A stretch of DNA of 37,539 nt, from assembly GCF_000344685.1 (NCBI RefSeq), contig NW_006920424.1:142410-179948 (forward strand), in the 5' to 3' direction. Shown here piece by piece: positions 10,294-18,890 of this stretch (position 1 is the first letter of the stretch; each line of letters begins with the position of its first letter). The DNA is from Gloeophyllum trabeum ATCC 11539. Its lineage: Eukaryota > Basidiomycota > Agaricomycetes > Gloeophyllales > Gloeophyllaceae. The notes below the pieces were generated by a model that worked only from the letters and a program-made list of their open reading frames with translations, did no database searches and was not told the origin of the DNA. Both the position numbers and the translations under genes were made by a program.

Positions 10294-11553
10294 CTAAGCG
10301 TCGTATTGCTTGAGGCTCTCGTGCAACAGTTCCATATCCCAAGACGAGTCGAAGTCGAAACTGGAGTCAACCCCAGCAGGAGGGGAAGGCGGCGCAGCGT
10401 CGCCCTGGTAAGCCTCCAGAAGGGGTTTCTGGTGTGGCTCGGGGGTGTTCTTTCGCGGCGCCTGGCTGGCGTTGATGAGGGGCGATTTGAACCCCTTCCT
10501 TTTCGTTGGGAGCTCTGGGGAGACGGACGCCGAATGGCTTTTTGCACCGATGTTATACCCCCTGGGGCGCATGCCGAGAGCGGGAGGTCGTTGTGAAGCG
10601 CGCGGAGCTTGGGGGGCCTTCGGTTGGGTGGGCTGCGGAGACGGTTGATTTGTCGACGACAGCGGAGATCCAGAGACTCGCGTCTTTGGTTCGATAGGAT
10701 TTCGATTTTCGATCGGTGGACGAGTAGGTAGAGCGGGGGCGGAACTACTGCTGGAAGCCCTGACTGTTGCCACAGGCTGCAGGGAGATAGAGGATGGTGC
10801 AGTGGTTGGGCACGGTGAGGCAGATGGAGGACGTGAGCGATTCGTACTGGCGCCCCTACCCGAGGCTTGCTTATCCACATCCACCACCATGTGACGGTTG
10901 TCTACGGTTGTGGCCTTACTCGCACCTGAAACGGCGGAGGTCCGCGGCGGACTACGCCCTCGTCTAGCATTCCCACTTCTATCGGATCCGACGACAGTGC
11001 CTTCAGAGTGTACCCTTTGCGGGGGCGGCCGGCTTGCAACTGGCACAGCACGCTCTTGTGTCCTGGACGTCGACGCCCGCCTCTGTGCCTTCGCCGACGT
11101 ATACTCCATGACACCGCGCAGGGCAGCGTAGAAATCACTCGGGTCGCCGCCTTGGGATAGGTCCTCCTCCTCTTTGTTCTGGTGGCGCGGCGCTTTGGAA
11201 GGTCGGGCACGCTTATTTCGGGAGGGCCCGATGGATGATTCTATTGTCGAAGTGGATGCCTCTTTCGAGAGGTCGCGAGGAAGGAACGATGACTCGCTGA
11301 ATCCAGGCAACACGGGAACGCTGGGGACTAGCAAGCCGATCAGTCAAAAGACAATGAACTCCAAACGCGTGGAGAACTGACGTCTCCGGGTCTGGGAAGC
11401 CTCCAAACTAATGAGTTTGTTGAGAGGGTCACAAGCGCTCTGCGACGCTTGCCAAATGATCCGGTCCCCATCTGGAGATCTGGGTCTGCGGCTGCGAGCT
11501 ACCCATTGAGAGGGTGTGAGCTGTGAGGAAGGAGGAAATACCGAATCGGCCAT
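10294..11553 (-). CDS. Hypothetical disordered protein
   Basis: I do not recognise this protein. Model: exon 1 at 11553-11382 and exon 2 at 11327-10294, joined by a 54-nt intron with GTCAGT donor and CTAG acceptor in matching phase, giving about 401 residues. The start chosen is ATG at 11553 (MADSVFPPSSQ). An upstream ATG near 11596 opens another frame (MDLDDFDF) and could be a first exon, but no splice to it keeps the frame. The sequence is Ser-, Pro- and Arg-rich, with basic clusters such as RNKRARPSKAP near the N-terminal third. It ends in an acidic, aromatic segment (DSSFDFDSSWDMELL) that could be a short interaction motif. Composition suggests a nuclear regulatory protein, but that is only inference. 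It converges with the RING-H2 gene, 187 bp away. Confidence 0.6.
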
Positions 11554-12778
11554 GAAGAGTGTACTGACGGCTGAAGTCAAAATCGTCGAGGTCCATCGTT
11601 GCGGGCCTGTGGCTTTGTGCTATATACTCGTGTTGTATGACTTTGTTTGTTTACTTTGAACGAAGTGAAGAGGGGTATCCTGCTATGGCGGCATCCCTAC
11701 AAATGTGTGCAGTCACGGTCAGCTTCCCATTGTGCTCAACACTAGTATGAACGAGTGACGTTACCGACAGAAGCTCGCCAGAGCACAAAGAAGTTGATTG
11801 TAGCCTTCGATTTTTGACTCGACAGGAGATGGATACCCTTGTATACGGACGATATGGTTTGTGTGTACTCAGCTAGAATGGCGTCTGAAGTCTGAATACG
11901 CGCTTGTCAAAGAGATCTGGAAGCTGGAGCGCGTCCACCTATTGGAGCGCATGGTGACAGTGACGGGACGCGTTTTGATGCTGTCACGCCTCTCCTCGTG
12001 GCCTCCATCATGATGCTTGCCACCGCCGGCAGCGGCTCAGAAAGTTGCGAATGTCGATGATTCTGGTTTGAAGATTACTGAATCTATCCTCAGCCAACCT
12101 GACCCTGGCTGACCACCGTGGGGCCTGGATTCCTGGTGCTAATGTCGGAGAGGAAACTTTTGTTTGTCAGGGAAAATCTTATGTTGCGGGTGCCACTACT
12201 TGTCAGTCTTACTCCAATTCTCTCTGACGTCAATCTGCTCTACCCGACGAAACGTTGTGAGGCCTTGTAGATCGTATTCCTTGAGCAAATTCGTACTGCA
12301 ATGAAGACATACAACTAGCGAGCGAGGGGAGCTGTAAGCTTATCGCTGGAAGGTGTAACAAATCGGCGAAACGATTCGCGGCGGGAAGACATCATGTGCC
12401 AGTCGGGGACCCGTTAGGAACCCTTCGTTCGCATTCGAAGATCCAGTGGAGATAACTCGGAATCAAGTTGAGCGTGATGCAAATAGACATCATTACTGTC
12501 CAAGTGGCGATCGCACATCCGTACTTATATCTCGCCCAGAATGGCACTGATCCTCACCAGCTGCTGTTCCGGCACCTCTACTCATCCATCGTAATTTATT
12601 TATAATTCTTCTCCCGTATTCCTCGCATAGACCGGTGCGTGTCGTGCTGCCCAAATGCCGGGAAATACTCACAGATTTATGGCATCCGCAGGTCTTCTGC
12701 TTACCTTCGTACGTTGTTTATAGACTCGTGACCCGGGTAAATTCAAGCGGGCCTGACTGATCACTCGTGCTTGCGCAC
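11554..12778. other. Gene-poor intergenic region
   Basis: About 1.2 kb between two divergent genes without an open frame of any recognisable family on either strand. It should hold the promoters of the disordered-protein gene and of the secreted esterase. I see no RNA gene or tandem repeat in it. Confidence 0.45.
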
Positions 12779-12785
12779 TATATGA
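12779..12785 (+). promoter_or_regulatory. TATA-like box of the secreted esterase gene
   Basis: A TATATGA motif lies 56 bp before the ATG at 12842, a plausible distance for a fungal promoter with a short 5' leader. Position is the only support. Confidence 0.35.
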
Positions 12786-12841
12786 AGGACGACCAATCAT
12801 CCCCTTCCCCACCCGACGAGAGCTCACCCTAAGTGCCCCCA

Positions 12842-13984
12842 ATGTCGCGCGTCTTAGCTTCTCTCGTTGTTGCCCTCCTTGCTGCAGCACCCTCGGTCCT
12901 CGCATTTGGGGGTCCCCTGCCAGGGCAGATCAAAAACCTCGTCACGTTTGGCGACTCGTACACCGACGTTGGCAACCCCGCGGACGGAGGCCAGGCATGG
13001 CCCATCTACGCCGCCGAATACGGGCACCTTAACCTGTACCCGTTCGCGAAATCCGGCGCGGCGTGCTCAAACAACCTCACTGACAGACCCTTCCCGCCGG
13101 TCTTCGAGTACCAGATCCCGACCTACCTTCAGGAAGTGCAGAACGGCACGCTGGCACTCAACCCCTACGAGACGATCTACACCCTATGGATCGGCACTAA
13201 CGATGTTGGCGTTAACGAACTGCTGACGGGCTCACAAACCCCCGGAGTCACCCTCGTTAACACCACCCAGTGCGCTGTGAACTGGGTTTCGACAATGTAT
13301 GGCTACGGCGCAAGGAACTTCCTCTTCCAGAATGTGGGCACAATCACACTCGTAGTAGACGCTAACGCTAACCTGGCAATTTGAAATTCGCTACATAGAT
13401 GCTGCCTCTGCAAAATACGATCCTGTACTCTAATTACTCGTACCCGAACCGGTACTACGTCGCACCGCGCAACACGACAGAATGGAACGTCATGATGACC
13501 GAGATCACGAACACCGGGAACCTGCTCTCCCGCATGATGTTAGAGAACCTCGCCTACCAGCTCCCAGGCGCCCACATCGGTATGCATAGCACCTCAGACG
13601 CGGAGGGTATTCACTGTGCTGACGCGTTGCCCCAGGAATCTTCGACTCCTACGGATTGTTCACGGACATGTACAACAACCCTGCCCAGTACCTTAATGGA
13701 ACCGCCCCGCTCAACGTTACTGGCTGCGTCAACTCCTGCGTATACGCCATCAACGCTAACATCAGCGACCCTAATGCCGGCACGTGCACCACCGCAGAGG
13801 GTACCGACCGTGATAGCTTCTTATGGTCAGTTGCACTTCCCGTTTCTCGTTTGGAATGAGGTCTAACCGATGTTATAGGTACGACGAGCTGCACCCATCC
13901 GAGCAGGCGGACAGGATTGTAGCTAGGGAGATTTCGGGAGCTATTTTGAGAACGTCGGAAAATTACACGACCTGGCTCAGCTGA
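12842..13984 (+). CDS. Secreted SGNH/GDSL esterase (CE16-like)
   Basis: A secreted serine esterase of the SGNH/GDSL fold, closest in appearance to fungal CE16 acetylesterases, which remove acetyl groups from plant-cell-wall oligosaccharides. Exons: 12842-13333, 13399-13579, 13636-13825 and 13879-13984, giving 322 residues. An N-terminal signal peptide (about 21 residues, ending SVLA before FGG) is clear. Block I is TFGDSYTD, with the nucleophile at S39. The GTNDVG block carries the oxyanion Asn. Block V is WYDELHPSEQ, with the catalytic Asp and His split across the last intron. Several Asn-X-Thr/Ser sequons (NLT, NGT, NTT, NVT, NYT) fit secretion and glycosylation. The start at 12842 is the first ATG of the frame and begins directly with the signal peptide. 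The acetyl-xylan or oligosaccharide substrate is inferred from the family. Confidence 0.9.
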
Positions 13985-14181
13985 GAGCCTGCCTATAGAT
14001 AGTGATACGAAGGGATGTCAATGGACTTTGTAGGACAATAGACATCATGGACAGATGAGAATTCGCATACAGGCAGACTGAACTTGGGTGAATAGCGGCC
14101 TCTTGTGACCTTCCCTATTCGAACCCCTCTACTGACGAAAGCGCACGGGGATCTAACAGTCATTTCAGGTGCGCGCAGTTT

Positions 14182-16005
14182 TCAATACCACTTCTGTTCT
14201 CTAGCGACTCTCCCAGCCTCGGAGGAGTTGTACATACCCGCCTTCGCGGTCTTCCCGCCCATTCTCATTACGCCCACCAAATGATGGACTCCCGCGAGGA
14301 CCCCATCAATGACAGTGACACTGTCACCGACAGCCTTCTCTACTGCAGGCTTCAACATGGTCATCCCAGCACAGCCCAGCGTAAGCACGTCGGCTCCTTT
14401 GGCCACCAGCTCCTTGCCGACATCACACATAACTTTCGTAACTTCGTCGGGACCCCTGCTCTCTAGATCCAGGACGCCCATGTTACAGTGCCCGACGCCG
14501 GCACAAAAAGCGTCGAACCCGTAATGTCTGACGGAATCTTCGAGCATAACTTTGGAACGGGCGGAGGTAGAGATGATGCCGAATCGACCGCCCAGGGTAC
14601 GTGCCGCGAAGAGACTTGCCTCCATGATGCCAATGACCGGTTGCTTGAACTCTTCCCTGAGCATCCGGATTAACGCATGGTCCGAATAACATGCAACAAG
14701 GAAAGCGTCAAAATCGCTTGCAATGGGCATGATAGCGCGCATGGCAGCCGCAGCGGACATCACATTATCGAAGCTCCCTTCGATAGCCGTCGGAGCAGGT
14801 CGAGGAGCCGTGAAGCCCACAACCTCGACGTCTGGGGGAAGGGTAGGCTTCACCATCTCGACGCAGTTGTCTGTCATAAACTTTGTCGAGTTGGGATTAC
14901 AGAGGAGAATTCGAATGGTCTTCCGCTTGACGCCGTTAACGGTTTGCGCGGACGTTCCATTTGCAGAAGATTGTGAAGGACCGTCAGGGACCTCGCCTAG
15001 CATAGGAGGCTCGATAACGCCAGCCTGCTCCGTGATCCTCTTGTAATGTTCGACCCTTCTATGCTTGCCGAAAGCGAACGTCTTCTCCTTCCCCTGCTTA
15101 CACAGATCCAAGTCGCAGTCTGCAACTATGAGCTCGTCCTCAATGGTCTTGCTTTCCACCAAGATCTTCCCTTCGGGATCGACGATGCAACTACCTCCAA
15201 TCAAGGAAAATATGCCATCGTCGTAGCCACACCGGGCAGCCGAGATGGAGAAAGTCGCATTAGTGTAGGAATGAGCCTGCATGACCAATTTATGGTGGAA
15301 CAGCGCCGTCTCCTCGGCTTCCTTGGGATCTTGGTCTGGAGATGAACCCCACAGGTGTGGCGCCCAGCCGGCGGTATTGAATCCGCACAAGACAACTTCC
15401 ACTCCCTGCAGACCTAACACTCTCCAAGCTTCCGCCCAGCGGCGATCGTTGCAAATCATCATACCGAAGATTGGCTGGCCACGCCCCGCAGAGGGTTCGT
15501 CTTTCTCCAGCCCCGGGACTCTAAACGCGGTGAAACCCAAATCACCCGGCTTGAAGTAACGTTTCTCGAGCTGCTGCACGGCGTCCGGGTCGTCGAATGG
15601 CTCGAACGTCCCCGGTAGATGCACCTTCCTATATTTACTCAAGATACTCCCGGAGTGGCTGCTGTAGTAGATACAAGTATTGAAGTGCTGCCCGTCATCA
15701 GTCGCCTCGGCGAAGCCGACCGAAATATCGATGTGAAGCTCCTTGGCGCGGTCAAACAGCGGTTTCGTGTTTGGATTCGTAGTCACATCTCCGTGCTCGA
15801 ACCACGACTCCAGTTCGTCTTTGTCGTGGATGATGTAGCGGGGGAAGAAGGTCGTGAAGGCGATCTCTGGGTAGAGGACGACTTGTGCGCCCTGGGAAGA
15901 CGCCTCGTCCAGAAGGTGCAGCATTCTATCCATGGTCTTGGCTCGAGAGTCAGTACGGTGCGTCGCGCCCATCTGAGCAGCAGCCAGCCGTATAACACGG
16001 GGCAT
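14182..16005 (-). CDS. N-carbamoyl-D-amino-acid amidohydrolase fused to hydantoin/Asp-Glu racemase
   Basis: One intronless frame of 607 residues holds two enzymes. Residues 1 to about 325 are a nitrilase-superfamily N-carbamoyl-D-amino-acid hydrolase. The triad is visible as E47 (LYPEIAF), K127 (KYRKVHLPG) and C185 (GMMICNDRRW). The blocks LEKRYFKPGDLGF and RRWAEAWRVLGLQG are diagnostic of D-carbamoylases. A linker of about 40 residues, rich in Ser, Asn and Gly, follows. Residues 364 to about 600 form an Asp/Glu/hydantoin racemase domain with two catalytic cysteines, C439 (VACYSDHA) and C545 (TLGCAGM). The racemase would interconvert D and L forms, and the hydrolase would free the D-amino acid, CO2 and ammonia. 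The open frame begins with GTG at 16026, but the first ATG is at 16005 (MPRVIRLAAAQ), the natural nitrilase start. An allantoin- or dihydropyrimidine-related role is possible, since the racemase family includes allantoin racemase and yeast Dcg1. Confidence 0.9.
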   Translation of the reverse strand: MPRVIRLAAAQMGATHRTDSRAKTMDRMLHLLDEASSQGAQVVLYPEIAFTTFFPRYIIHDKDELESWFEHGDVTTNPNTKPLFDRAKELHIDISVGFAEATDDGQHFNTCIYYSSHSGSILSKYRKVHLPGTFEPFDDPDAVQQLEKRYFKPGDLGFTAFRVPGLEKDEPSAGRGQPIFGMMICNDRRWAEAWRVLGLQGVEVVLCGFNTAGWAPHLWGSSPDQDPKEAEETALFHHKLVMQAHSYTNATFSISAARCGYDDGIFSLIGGSCIVDPEGKILVESKTIEDELIVADCDLDLCKQGKEKTFAFGKHRRVEHYKRITEQAGVIEPPMLGEVPDGPSQSSANGTSAQTVNGVKRKTIRILLCNPNSTKFMTDNCVEMVKPTLPPDVEVVGFTAPRPAPTAIEGSFDNVMSAAAAMRAIMPIASDFDAFLVACYSDHALIRMLREEFKQPVIGIMEASLFAARTLGGRFGIISTSARSKVMLEDSVRHYGFDAFCAGVGHCNMGVLDLESRGPDEVTKVMCDVGKELVAKGADVLTLGCAGMTMLKPAVEKAVGDSVTVIDGVLAGVHHLVGVMRMGGKTAKAGMYNSSEAGRVAREQKWY

Positions 16006-16303
16006 CTTGGCGGGTGTGAAGAACACGACCTGAGAGCAAGGGCCAGCAGACGAACTCCAGTCGGCCTTCCATCACGTACCACGTTATACTTATACAGACG
16101 GCGTCCGATTGTCCGAGACGCCTAGATTGCCATCCATGCCGGCGGCGGGTCATACATATCTTATCTCTGACCTTATCTCACTAGACTGGTGAGCAAAGAA
16201 GCAGTGTCGGAAAGATTCCGGAAGGCCGATCGAGGTCACGACGGTGGGGCATAAAGTGTAGACAGGCCTTCGAGCTTGGGGTAGATACCTATATCCCCTC
16301 GCC
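16006..16303. promoter_or_regulatory. Bidirectional promoter with paired GATAAG sites
   Basis: 298 bp separate the divergent start codons of the carbamoylase-racemase and the hydantoinase. Two copies of CTTATC (GATAAG on the minus strand) lie at 16160-16165 and 16172-16177. Closely spaced GATAAG pairs are the classical target of fungal nitrogen GATA factors (AreA/NIT2). A TATAAG motif on the minus strand at 16089-16094 lies about 84 bp before the carbamoylase ATG. Regulation by nitrogen source is inference. Confidence 0.6.
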
Positions 16304-17883
16304 ATGGAAGTAGATCTGGTCATCCGTAACGCTACTGTCGTGAGCGAATCCTGAAAACTGTGGTCACGATTCGGATACTGAGCGGTTATATTCAAAGGCG
16401 ACAGCTTCCGACATCTTGCCTAACCAGGACATTGTCGTGAAGGACGAACGCATCCTCTGCCTCGGTCAAGGCCTATCAGCTCTCTTCAAGGCGAGACGCG
16501 AAATTGATGCAGAGGGCGCCTTCGTCACCCCGGGCGGTATCGATTCCCATGTCCATCTGCACCAGGACAACTCTCCGACAGGGGACACATTCGCAACCGG
16601 CACACGTTCTGCAATCGCAGGCGGGACCACCACCATCCTCGCCTTCGCATCGCAAGAGCGCACGGACGAGAGCCTCTTCCCCGTCGTCGAGGAGTACCAC
16701 CGACGGTCGGCCGGCCAATCGTACTGTGACTACGGGTTCCACCTCATCCTCACGAACCCGACGCCAAAGATTCTACAGCAGGAGCTCCCAGTCCTAGTGA
16801 AAGACGAGGGCATCAGCTCGGTAAAGCTGTACATGACATACCAGCCCCTGAAGCTCGTGGATCGCCAGATCCTGGACGTGATGACCAGCACGCGCGCGCT
16901 GGGCATGACGACGATGGTGCATGCGGAGAACAGCGACATGATCGACTGGATTACGGAGAGGCTGGAGGAGAGGCGGATGACGGACCCGTACTACCACGCC
17001 GTGAGCAGGCCCAATATCGCTGAGGACGAGGCGACGTACAGGGTGATCTCGCTGTCGGAGCTGATGGACATACCCATCCTGATCGTACACATGTCGTCCA
17101 AGATCGCTGCGGCGCATGTAAGGAAGGCGCAGACGCGCTTGCTCCCCATCCATGCAGAGACGTGCCCGCACTATTTGTTCTTCAAGAGTGACAGACTCCG
17201 CGGCGAGCACTTCGAGGGGGCCAAGTGCGTATGTTCGCCGCCTCTACGGGAGGACCAGATGGATTTGGACGCCATGTGGCAAGGGCTGAAAAATGGAACA
17301 TTCACCACGTTCTCGAGCGACCATGCCCCATCGAAGTAAGTGTGGCAGCTGGCAGTCCAAAGCAGAACCTGACGAGAAGCGCAGATTCGACCATCCACAA
17401 GGCAAGAAAGCCGGCCTTGTCAATGGTACTACGAGCTTCCGCAAGATCCCTAACGGTCTTCCAGGACTAGAGACGCGCGTGCCTGTCTTGTTTTCTGGTG
17501 GAGTGCTCAAAGACAAGATATCCATTCAGAAGTTCGTCGAGCTCACAAGCTCGAACCCAGCAAAGCTCTACGGCCTGGACAAGAAGGGTACCATCGCACC
17601 CGGCTTCGACGCCGACTTGGTGATATGGTATCCATCAAGCAGGAAGATGACACCATTCGCCCTCACTAACGACATGCTCCATCACGACATCGACTATACT
17701 CCTTTCGAAGGCATGGAGTTTGAAAATTGGCCAAGGTGGACGATACTAAGGGGTTCGATTGTCTGGGATAGAGAAAATGGCGGCATCGTGGGCCAGATGG
17801 GATATGGCAGGTACTTGAAGAGAGGCCGCAGCACGTTAAGCAAGCCCCGAGAGGTTTTCGTAAACGAGTTCAGACCCTATTAG
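16304..17883 (+). CDS. D-hydantoinase / dihydropyrimidinase
   Basis: A cyclic amidohydrolase that opens 5-substituted hydantoins or dihydropyrimidines to N-carbamoyl amino acids. Exons: 16304-16339, 16398-17335 and 17385-17883, giving 490 residues, a normal length. The binuclear-metal site is complete: H63 and H65 (DSHVHLH), the carboxylated lysine K155 (SSVKLYMTY), H187 (MVHAENSD), H243 (IVHMSS) and D320 (SSDHAP). The C-terminal block HHDIDYTPFEGME is typical of the dihydropyrimidinase/hydantoinase branch rather than of allantoinase or dihydroorotase. The 12-codon first exon (MEVDLVIRNATV) is supported by family fit and by phase. The neighbour, a D-carbamoylase fused to a hydantoin racemase, argues for the hydantoin route over simple uracil breakdown. 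Which ureide is the real substrate cannot be told from sequence. Confidence 0.92.
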
Positions 17884-17930
17884 ACAGCATATTATTGAAA
17901 AATCCGACAAAGGCACCTTCAATCCTGCAC

Positions 17931-17936
17931 AATAAA
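17931..17936 (+). terminator. AATAAA polyadenylation-signal candidate of the hydantoinase gene
   Basis: A perfect AATAAA lies 48 nt after the stop codon, a reasonable place for a 3'-end signal. Fungal genes often use weaker variants, so this is supportive only. Confidence 0.45.
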
Positions 17937-18890
17937 GATATTTGGAGAGGTATGGCGTGCGGCTTCAAGTCCCAGGAAATCCAAATCTGAAGCTTTAGAA
18001 GGGGCACCGGGCGACGTACTCTGAATTCGAGCAGGATATAGTCATGAATCTACTTTTGAAGCAAATGCCAATTGGAAGGCACAGGCGATAGAAAGTTCAG
18101 TGGGTACACTGTAGACGTGGAAGAACGAAATCAAGAAGATATCATCGTCGCTGTCGAAGTCGGCACCGAGGGCTGTTATGTAACTTAGGCCTTAGGCAAT
18201 TTCCCTGATTAGGCAACAACTCTTTCACACCCGCTTGATGGGGGCAGCCGCGGTTGTCCTGCATCAGGTCGTCTATCCTCCGACTACCATCATACATGGT
18301 CTATCCAGAGGAAAAGGTTCTCTCGCTGAGACATCGCGCGGTCTGAGGTAGGTTTTTTATTTTCTCGCTCAGGTACAGTGAATACAGTGAATAACCTGCG
18401 CGATACAGTAAAATATGTCGAGCATGCATGCCCACCTCCCGGCACGTCTGCTTGGAATACCTCTGTCCGTTAATTCCATCACGATTTGGCCAAAGCGTAC
18501 AGCGCGTCTTGAAAGGGCGTCTGTCCGACCTAAACGCTTGGCCGGACGTCCTTTCACGCTCCACCCTCTGAGCCACTCATCGGCCAAAGCGTGATGGGTC
18601 GGCCAAAGCGTCTGGCACGAGGTCAGCGCTTTGACTCCCCCTGCCCGCGATTGCATACGATAGGACTGCAACAAAGGATTGCAGCGACGAAAATGGTAAG
18701 GCATGGCAATGACGAGGCTGGCCACCTCCAGAGTTTCCGAAGACTCGTGGGTTATCTCGGCCAAAGCGTCTCGCTAGCTCAGTGCATAAGAACGACGTCT
18801 ACAAAGGTCCACAGCCCCTCCTTCTAGCACTTCCCCTCACCCCTGCCCCTCGCGCCCGCGTACTCACCCACAACTAATTTCCGCCTCGCC
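17937..18890. other. Intergenic region with a repeated GGCCAAAGCGT motif
   Basis: About 950 bp without a recognisable gene. The second half holds the motif copies listed separately. The 80 bp before the next ATG are pyrimidine- and C-rich, like a fungal core promoter or leader. Confidence 0.5.
18488..18769 (+). repeat. Four direct copies of GGCCAAAGCGT
   Basis: Exact copies start at 18488, 18582, 18601 and 18759. A near-copy in the opposite direction (AACGCTTGGCC) lies at 18533-18543. All lie 120-400 bp upstream of the C2H2 gene start at 18891. An 11-mer repeated exactly four times in under 300 bp is not expected by chance. It may be a binding site or a remnant of local duplication. Confidence 0.75.

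Noticed and set aside
11328..11334. TTG-initiated start for the disordered protein's large exon
   Set aside because: The frame opens only at a non-ATG codon. A phase-matched intron joins it to an upstream exon with a proper ATG at 11553.
12833..12841. GTG start three codons upstream of the esterase ATG
   Set aside because: Fungal genes rarely start at GTG, and the ATG at 12842 begins directly with a normal signal peptide.
14108..14153. GGTTCGAAT on the minus strand, like a tRNA T-loop
   Set aside because: The flanking bases do not form a T stem, and no D arm or anticodon arm is found at the right distance.
18759..18830. tRNA-like box (GCTAGCTCAGTGC) near 18771-18783
   Set aside because: It resembles an A box, but no T-loop sequence or cloverleaf pairing follows.
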